DNA of 58,371 nucleotides from DATDAW01 sp036524675 (GTDB lineage Bacteria; Verrucomicrobiota; Verrucomicrobiia; Chthoniobacterales; DASVRZ01): the NCBI GenBank assembly GCA_036524675.1, contig DATDBU010000037.1, positions 1 to 58,371 of the forward strand, in the 5' to 3' direction. Below, in pieces: positions 53,168-58,371 of this stretch. How positions within the stretch are numbered: position 1 is the first letter of the stretch; the number at the start of each line of letters is the position of its first letter. The notes below the pieces were generated by a model. The model did no database searches, was not told the DNA's origin, and worked only from the letters and a program-made list of their open reading frames with translations. A program made the translations under genes and the position numbers.

Positions 53168-54769
53168 ATGAAATATATTTTTGTCACAGGCGGCGTTGTG
53201 AGTTCGCTCGGAAAAGGCCTCGCCGCTGCGTCACTGGGGACCCTGCTGGAACATCGTGGGCTTAAGGTTACACTCCAGAAATTCGACCCGTACCTGAACG
53301 TCGATCCCGGCACGATGAATCCGTTCCAGCACGGCGAAGTCTACGTGCTCGACGACGGCGCCGAGACTGATCTCGACCTCGGCCACTATGAGCGGTTTAC
53401 CAATACCGTCCTTACCCGGGCCAACAACGTTACCAGTGGCCAAGTCTACGAAACGGTCCTCGCCAAGGAACGTCGGGGCGATTACCTCGGCAAAACCGTC
53501 CAGGTTATCCCGCATATCACCGACGAAATCAAAGCCCGCCTCCGGAAACTTGCCGCCGTTCAGCCCTGCGACATCATCATTACGGAAATCGGCGGTACGA
53601 CGGGCGATATCGAAGGATTGCCATTCCTGGAGGCCATCCGGCAGTTTGCCCTCGATGTCGGACCGCAGAACGTCATTTTCATGCACGTGACCCTGGTTCC
53701 TTTTATCAAGGCCGCAGGCGAGTTGAAGACGAAGCCGACGCAGCAAAGCATCGCCAAACTGCGCGAGATCGGCATTCAGCCCCAGGTCTTGCTGTGCCGC
53801 ACCGAACTCCCTCTCGACGACGAAGTGCGCCAGAAGCTTTCCCTTTTTTGTAACGTCCCACTCAATGCGGTCGTCGAAGTGCGAGACGTCGATAACACCA
53901 TTTACGAGCTGCCGCTCATGCTCCAGCAGGAAAAACTCGATGAAGTGGTTTGCAACCTGCTCAATCTAGACACGCCACCGGCAGACATGGCCGATTGGAA
54001 AAAATTCGTGCAGCGCGTCCTTTATCCGAAAAAACACATTAAAGTCGCGATTGTCGGCAAATACATTGATCTGCAGGACGCATACAAATCGATCTATGAA
54101 TCCCTTACCATTGCGGCCGCCAGCAACGACTGCGGTGTCGATCTCCTGAAAGTGGACGCCGAAGACATCGAGGAAGACGGCGCTGAAATGTACCTGGATG
54201 GTGTCGCGGGCGTCATCATTCCCGGTGGTTTCGGTGATCGCGGCGTCGAAGGTAAGATCAAAGCCACGCAATATGCCCGCGAAAATGGATTGCCTTATCT
54301 AGGCCTCTGCCTGGGCATGCAGGTGGCTACAATCGAGTTTGCCCGGAACGTCGCAGGCATCAAAGGTGCGAATTCTACGGAGTTTGACCAAAGTGCAGCC
54401 GACCCGGTCATTTGCCTGCTCGAAGAACAAAAGGACATCACGGAAAAAGGCGGTTCCATGCGCCTTGGCACTTGGCCTACGCACATTGTCCCCGGCACGC
54501 TGGCGGAGAAGGTTTACGGGACAACGCAGATTTTCGAACGACATCGGCACCGGTATGAGTTCAACATGAAGTACCGTGAACGCCTCGAGGATAAAGGCTA
54601 CAAAATCGCCGCTACGTCGCCCGATGGTGAATTGGTTGAAATGATGGAACTTCCGGATCACCCCTTTTTCCTGGCTTGCCAGTATCATCCCGAATTCCGG
54701 AGCAAGCCGAATATGCCGCACCCCCTATTCAGGGGCTTCATTCGGGCCGTCCTGGCACACGGCTCCTAA
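53168..54769 (+). CDS. pyrG: CTP synthase
   Basis: A 533-residue amidoligase that makes CTP from UTP, ATP and glutamine. The N-terminal synthase domain opens MKYIFVTGGVVSSLGKG and includes KFDPYLNVDPGTMNP and ITEIGGTTGDIE. The C-terminal glutaminase has GLCLGMQ (nucleophilic Cys) and the ending YHPEFRSKP with the His-Glu pair. Length is typical. The frame stays open 93 bases upstream, but the ATG at 53168 is the family start. It lies 239 bases after kdsB in a spacer with no supported gene. Confidence 0.98.
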   Translation: MKYIFVTGGVVSSLGKGLAAASLGTLLEHRGLKVTLQKFDPYLNVDPGTMNPFQHGEVYVLDDGAETDLDLGHYERFTNTVLTRANNVTSGQVYETVLAKERRGDYLGKTVQVIPHITDEIKARLRKLAAVQPCDIIITEIGGTTGDIEGLPFLEAIRQFALDVGPQNVIFMHVTLVPFIKAAGELKTKPTQQSIAKLREIGIQPQVLLCRTELPLDDEVRQKLSLFCNVPLNAVVEVRDVDNTIYELPLMLQQEKLDEVVCNLLNLDTPPADMADWKKFVQRVLYPKKHIKVAIVGKYIDLQDAYKSIYESLTIAAASNDCGVDLLKVDAEDIEEDGAEMYLDGVAGVIIPGGFGDRGVEGKIKATQYARENGLPYLGLCLGMQVATIEFARNVAGIKGANSTEFDQSAADPVICLLEEQKDITEKGGSMRLGTWPTHIVPGTLAEKVYGTTQIFERHRHRYEFNMKYRERLEDKGYKIAATSPDGELVEMMELPDHPFFLACQYHPEFRSKPNMPHPLFRGFIRAVLAHGS

Positions 54770-54828
54770 TGTGGACAACAAGCCCATTATCCAGTGAGCT
54801 AGTCACTAATCTAATCTTTTCCATGACT

Positions 54829-54862
54829 CCCGATTTTTCGGACGGCCGCACGGAAAATCGGG
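54829..54862. terminator. Hairpin between pyrG and convergent GT2
   Basis: A 9-base stem, CCCGATTTT and AAAATCGGG, with a 16-base G/C-rich loop lies 60 bases after the pyrG stop. It is placed to end both convergent genes. A wider inverted repeat, CTAATCTAA at 54806 and TTAGATTAG at 54944, flanks it. Confidence 0.6.
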
Positions 54863-54948
54863 AAGGGGCTAAAATCTAGAGGAGGGCGGTCGGGCGCTTT
54901 TTGGGGGGTGCTGACCTGGTTGGCCTAACTTGCGATAGTCAGGTTAGA

Positions 54949-55986
54949 TTAGCGAATCAGTTTTAGCACGCGTTTCAGACCTCGGATTTTGGGGTCGACC
55001 AGACGCATCGGAGCCGTGCTGCGTGCTGGAAGGGCCTCGGGAGATGTTTTCAACTCGGGGAAGTCGGCGAGCGTTTTGAGATCCAGGATTTGCGGATTCG
55101 ACGCAAGCAACTGGGCTATGAGCTGGAAAAAAAGTTCGCCACGGAAATCCGTGTGATTGCCGAGGAGGCGCTGAAAATATTGGCGGTAGCGTTTCCGCAG
55201 GCGTTGCGAGGAACGCAATTTGGGTGCCCAGGCACTCAGCAGGTCGAGATTCATCCGCAACGTTTCCATGATAACAGGAGATTTGCCGCTGGACTTAATG
55301 GTGTTCGTTTCGTGGGTGCGATAGCCAAGTAAATCCTCGGGCAGAACAGTTAGCACGCCTTCAAACGCCGCCTGCAGAGCAGTGTGATAGTCGTGGACAT
55401 AGCGGTAGGCTCCGAAAGGATGATCGAGTAAAAATTGTCGACGGACGACAAAATTGCTCGTCGTCTTGGTAAAATTCGAGATTGCGAGCGACAGCAACGG
55501 GTTCGCGTCGGCACGCACGAGATCCCAGATAGCCCGCAACCGGCGAACCTTGGAGGAGGTTTCGTCGAGGGGTTGACCGTCGTCGTCGATTAGATGCAGC
55601 CCGGTGGTGATGAGGGCGGTTTGCGGGCGTTGCTGAAGCAGGATAAAGCATTTAGCCAGACGTTCCGGATGATAGATGTCATCGGAGTTGAGGATGGCGA
55701 TCCATTCGCAATCATTGGCCAGCGCAATCCCGCGATTAAGGGCCATGTGAGCGCCCTGGTTTTCCTGTCGGAAAAGCTCCACTTTTGGAAATCGCAAACG
55801 GTCAACCACGTCGGGCGATCCATCCGTTGAACCGTCATCCACGACGATGATGCGATCAGGCGGGTTGGTCTGGCCGAGCACGGACTCGAGTGCTGCGCGA
55901 ATGTAAGGTGCGTGGTTGAAAAGGGGAATAACGACGGCAACGCGTGGAAGGAGAGCGTCACCCGATCGACTGGGGCTTGCGGACAT
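54949..55986 (-). CDS. GT2 family glycosyltransferase
   Basis: A 345-residue GT-A transferase. VAVVIPLFNHAPYIRAALESVLGQ opens the domain in outline, then IIVVDDGSTDGSPDV, NQGAHMALNRGI and the metal-binding LNSDDIYHPE. The region after residue 190 is helical (LRSSQRLRKRYRQYFQRLLG), as in cell-wall GT2 enzymes that bind their acceptor through the C-terminus. No membrane segment is seen. The ATG at 55986 follows the HIT stop by 20 bases; a TTG at 56022 would overlap the HIT gene. The substrate is unknown. It stands outside the main glycan island. Confidence 0.82.
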   Translation of the reverse strand: MSASPSRSGDALLPRVAVVIPLFNHAPYIRAALESVLGQTNPPDRIIVVDDGSTDGSPDVVDRLRFPKVELFRQENQGAHMALNRGIALANDCEWIAILNSDDIYHPERLAKCFILLQQRPQTALITTGLHLIDDDGQPLDETSSKVRRLRAIWDLVRADANPLLSLAISNFTKTTSNFVVRRQFLLDHPFGAYRYVHDYHTALQAAFEGVLTVLPEDLLGYRTHETNTIKSSGKSPVIMETLRMNLDLLSAWAPKLRSSQRLRKRYRQYFQRLLGNHTDFRGELFFQLIAQLLASNPQILDLKTLADFPELKTSPEALPARSTAPMRLVDPKIRGLKRVLKLIR

Positions 55987-56006
55987 GGGATGGGTGGGAC
56001 GATCTT

Positions 56007-56345
56007 TTAACCCGGCGGCCAATGCAATGGGCGTTTGCCCAGAAGGTGAACGTGCAGATGCGGGACGGTTTCGCCGCCGTTGGGGCCGCTGTTGATCACA
56101 AGTCGGAAGCCGCCGTCAGCGAAGCCGAGTTCGCGTGCAATTTTGGCGGCGGTGAGGAGAAGTTTTCCGAGCAATGGGGCGTCGTCGATCGAAGCTTCAT
56201 TGATCCGTGGGATCGGTTTTTTCGGTACAACGAGCACGTGAACCGGAGCCTGAGGATTGACGTCGTGAAAGGCGAAAACGTCGTCGTCTTCAAAAGCGAC
56301 TTTGGTCGGAATTTCGCGTGCGATGAGTTTTTCGAACAGAGTCAT
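56007..56345 (-). CDS. HIT-family nucleotide-binding protein (HINT-like)
   Basis: A 112-residue histidine-triad protein. The triad HLHVH at 96-100 follows SGPNGGETV, and the N-terminus has IPTKVAFEDDDVFAFHDVNPQAP in outline, typical of HINT/PKCI-type purine nucleoside phosphoramidases. It hydrolyses AMP-linked compounds; the physiological substrate is unknown. It lies between the GT2 gene and an ATP-cone-like gene, all on the minus strand, so nrdR, the ATP-cone-like gene, HIT and GT2 may be one operon. Confidence 0.93.
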   Translation of the reverse strand: MTLFEKLIAREIPTKVAFEDDDVFAFHDVNPQAPVHVLVVPKKPIPRINEASIDDAPLLGKLLLTAAKIARELGFADGGFRLVINSGPNGGETVPHLHVHLLGKRPLHWPPG

Positions 56346-56354
56346 GGCTGAAAT

Positions 56355-56912
56355 TTAGCGAATCATTATGTCGATGCGCCCGTCCGCCGTGCTGAGACAG
56401 GCGCAATGTCGCGTAAATGCCACGATCTCGTCCCGAAAGCTGCTGCAAAGACGGGTGAAAACCTTTGTGCCAACGATCAATTTCGTGGCGGGGGCGATAT
56501 CCACGAGTTTTAGGACAGCTGTTCCGTCGCGGATATCCGACAAAATTGCGGCACGTAGCCGCTCGAAAAAGGCCAGTTCATAACCACCACATTCCTGGGC
56601 GATTTGGAGCAATGAAATTTCGCCGACTGGCCGTGACGCCTGGAAATGCTTCGCGACGTCTGCCCAGCCGATCGCCATCAATACATGCCGGACAGCGTCC
56701 GCGAGTCGGTTAGCCGAGACGACTGGACTTGTAAACTGTGACGTGAGGTATTCCGTAATGCTCTTGGTTACGTGGTCCGCCAGCCACCAATCGGTGTATC
56801 CGGCGTCGGCTGCAGCGCGTAACAAATTTTCGCGCAGCCAAGCACCGCGGAACGCGAAGACGCGCCCTGCAGGGAATTCTACGAGTGGGAGGTTGTCGAC
56901 GAATCCGATCAT
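56355..56912 (-). CDS. Uncharacterised protein with ATP-cone-like N-terminal region
   Basis: A 185-residue protein that I cannot assign to a named family. Residues about 15-90 (GRVFAFRGAWLRENLLRAA, then VTKSITEYLTSQ, VVSANRLADAVRHVL and GWADVAKHFQ) follow the helical pattern of an ATP-cone: a hydrophobic strand with F, a helix with A-A, and a final helix ending in an aromatic residue. The rest has two hydrophobic strand or helix elements (AVLKLVDIAPATKLIVGTKV) and no catalytic motif. It starts one base after the nrdR stop, so it is translationally coupled to that regulator, which itself has an ATP-cone. A role in nucleotide-linked control is inferred from this only. Confidence 0.55.
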   Translation of the reverse strand: MIGFVDNLPLVEFPAGRVFAFRGAWLRENLLRAAADAGYTDWWLADHVTKSITEYLTSQFTSPVVSANRLADAVRHVLMAIGWADVAKHFQASRPVGEISLLQIAQECGGYELAFFERLRAAILSDIRDGTAVLKLVDIAPATKLIVGTKVFTRLCSSFRDEIVAFTRHCACLSTADGRIDIMIR

Positions 56913-56913
56913 T

Positions 56914-57408
56914 TTAGAGCTTCTGAAAAAGTTCGGCTTGAGTGGCGTTTACTTTAGTCTTGTTCTGGTAGGTCTGGATTTCCTCAATGAATTCACCGAT
57001 ATCGGTGAACTGCCGGTAGATCGACGCAAATCGCACGTAGGCGACGCCGTCGATCGAATGAAGTTTTTCCATGACTTTCGCGCCCAGGATGCTGGTGGGG
57101 ATCTCTCGCTCGTAACCATCGTGCACCTCCGCGATAATCTCGTCGACCATCTTTTCGAGTGTGGAGGTACTTACTGGTCGTTTTTCGCATGCTTTCAACA
57201 CGCCGCCGAGCAGCTTGGCACGGTCGAACGGCTCGGTGCGCCCGTCCCGTTTTACCACCCGGAACTCTGCGCGCTCGATCACTTCGTAAGTGGTAAACCG
57301 GAAATGACAGGTAAGACACTCCCGCCGCCGCCGGATGCTTTCGCCTTCTTTGGAGGCACGCGAATCAATTACTCGGTCTTCTTGGGCGCCGCACTTGGGG
57401 CATCGCAT
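56914..57408 (-). CDS. nrdR: Transcriptional repressor NrdR
   Basis: A 164-residue regulator of ribonucleotide reductase genes. The zinc ribbon has C3-P-K-C6 and C31-L-T-C34 with VIDSRASKEGESIRRRREC between them. The ATP-cone follows at about 50-140 (RVVKRDGRTEPFDRAKLLGGV, then GVAYVRFASIYRQF). ATP and dATP binding changes its oligomer and its DNA binding at NrdR boxes. Length is slightly above the usual 150. The neighbouring gene also appears to carry an ATP-cone-like region. No NrdR box is recognised with confidence nearby. Confidence 0.97.
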   Translation of the reverse strand: MRCPKCGAQEDRVIDSRASKEGESIRRRRECLTCHFRFTTYEVIERAEFRVVKRDGRTEPFDRAKLLGGVLKACEKRPVSTSTLEKMVDEIIAEVHDGYEREIPTSILGAKVMEKLHSIDGVAYVRFASIYRQFTDIGEFIEEIQTYQNKTKVNATQAELFQKL

Positions 57409-57552
57409 TTGATTGGGGTGTTCACACCAGGGTGCCCAATATGTGGTGTACTGTCAAACGGACAGTTGCCTCACCCTCTGACTTCATTGATGGAACGATG
57501 GCGGCCTTACTTTTTGAATTTAAGCTGTTGGTGATATCGCTAAATTGCGCTG

Positions 57553-58260
57553 GTGAAGTTGAATCAGAAGAATCTGAAGCCGCATCTGCTGGAGTGGCAA
57601 AAGAAAGGAATCGTTGGGTCGGATCAAGCGGAGGCGATTTTGCAGTTGTATCCGGCGTCGGGATGGAATCTGTGGATGATTGGATTCGCGATTCTTGGCA
57701 GTCTCCTTTGTCTCGGTGGAGTTAGCCTGATTATCGCTAGCAATTGGAAAGAGATTCCTGATTCGGTGAAATTTGGCGGACTGTTGGTGCTGTTGGCCGG
57801 TTCGACCGCGATGGGTATTGAGTCACAACACCGAAAAGCGCCGCGTGCGTGGGCGGAATGCAGCTTTTTGGCAGCGACCATCTTCCCGTTGCTCGGGCTA
57901 ATGCTGATCAGTCAGATTTTTCATATCGAAGGCAAACCATCGGCATTGTTCACGGCCTGGGCGCTTGGCATTTCATTGGTTCCTTTTCTGAGTCGAACGG
58001 TGTCGAGCTTCGTCGTTCTCCTGGTTGCGTTGATGTTGGTCCTGGGTGCACACTTGGATAAATGGATGGAAGGGGGCGGCCAGTTTTTCATGATGTGCTG
58101 GGTCTTCGCGGGGTTTGGCATTGCCTGCGCTCTATTGTCGCAGCTTTGGCTTCTGGCGGGTGAACGAACTATGCGCGCTGTTGGGGAGTTTTGGGGGTTG
58201 GTGACCGTATTCGTCGCTATTTACTTACTGGGTCTTCGTGGTGCTGGAGAAAAATGGTGA
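57553..58260 (+). CDS. DUF2157 membrane protein, apparently truncated
   Basis: A 235-residue DUF2157-type membrane protein with an N-terminal cytoplasmic helix (LNQKNLKPHLLEWQKKGIVG) and then about six hydrophobic segments. DUF2157 proteins are usually longer, with more membrane helices. The frame ends at 58258-58260 after IYLLGLRGAGEKW. From about 58230 another frame takes up a sequence that looks like the middle of a GDYXXLXY protein, the usual neighbour of DUF2157 genes. This suggests a deletion or frameshift joined the two genes. The function is unknown; such pairs are thought to be membrane proteins of the same pathway. Confidence 0.65.
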   Translation: MKLNQKNLKPHLLEWQKKGIVGSDQAEAILQLYPASGWNLWMIGFAILGSLLCLGGVSLIIASNWKEIPDSVKFGGLLVLLAGSTAMGIESQHRKAPRAWAECSFLAATIFPLLGLMLISQIFHIEGKPSALFTAWALGISLVPFLSRTVSSFVVLLVALMLVLGAHLDKWMEGGGQFFMMCWVFAGFGIACALLSQLWLLAGERTMRAVGEFWGLVTVFVAIYLLGLRGAGEKW

Positions 58261-58371
58261 GTTTTGGAGTATTGCCGATGTGCAATCTCAAAAGCCGGCC
58301 GCTGGAGTGGTTTACCTGAAAGCGGAACGTCGTGGACGGCAGCTCGTTTACGATATTGAGCGCTACTACGT
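58205..58371 (+). pseudogene. Fragment of a GDYXXLXY-family protein, runs off the window
   Basis: In a frame shifted by one relative to the DUF2157 gene, the sequence reads VFVVLEKNGEFWSIADV and GVVYLKAERRGRQLVYDIERYYV (given here in part), which resembles the middle and C-terminal half of GDYXXLXY proteins. The usual start (a membrane helix and the GDYXXLXY motif itself) is missing, and no start codon is available in frame after the TGA at 58202-58204. It continues past the window edge. Confidence 0.5.

Noticed and set aside
1..58371. CRISPR array, insertion sequence, rRNA or prophage
   Set aside because: No regularly spaced repeats with unique spacers, no transposase or integrase, no rRNA motifs and no phage structural genes were seen.

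Overview
The window looks like a chromosomal piece of a Gram-negative bacterium, most likely a member of the Verrucomicrobiota (this placement is inference). Supporting signs are heptose and Kdo genes for lipopolysaccharide (hldE1, gmhB, kdsB), a LolC/E-type permease, a PEP-CTERM surface protein, a WbsX-type glycan protein, weak or absent Shine-Dalgarno sequences at many starts, and short A/T-rich repeats between genes. I see no rRNA, CRISPR array or insertion sequence. The only RNA gene found is a tRNA-Arg(CCG).

Layout. 1-4,900: housekeeping genes (rplU-rpmA, tRNA-Arg, rpiB, folP, a PHP phosphatase, murJ). 4,957-15,262: one minus-strand run of thrS, an HD phosphohydrolase, a YwgA-like protein, then a Wadjet plasmid/phage-defence operon jetA-jetB-jetCD. 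In this operon the SMC-like ATPase JetC and the Toprim nuclease JetD are one 1,398-residue protein. 15,411-21,379: phosphoglucomutase, serB, a membrane glycosyltransferase and an APC permease with a USP tail.

21,603-45,290: a surface-glycan island with genes on both strands. It holds a pyruvyltransferase-like protein, a 1,977-residue protein that strings together methyltransferase, coiled coil, WbsX, GT4 and GT2 domains, a methyltransferase with a duplicated coiled coil, a GT2-GT4 fusion, a YfhO-like and a PMT-like membrane glycosyltransferase with a DPM1-like GT2, a GT4-GT4 fusion, an FkbM methyltransferase with a coiled coil, and GDP-fucose synthase. Four of these enzymes carry predicted coiled coils. 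Two share a motif (DWQ..W.TRAFHRWR) that directly follows the coiled coil. This recalls the WbdD type of chain-length ruler.

45,441-54,769: a ZntB-like transporter, a PEP-CTERM phytase/esterase-like protein, hslO, a LolC/E permease, and an LPS precursor block hldE1-gmhB-kdsB-pyrG, in which CTP synthase supplies the CTP that KdsB needs. 54,949-58,371: a GT2, a HIT protein, a protein with an ATP-cone-like region beside nrdR, and a DUF2157 gene that appears to be joined out of frame to the tail of a GDYXXLXY gene at the window edge.

The two most interesting items are the Wadjet locus with a JetC-JetD fusion behind thrS/HD/YwgA, and the set of coiled-coil glycan enzymes.
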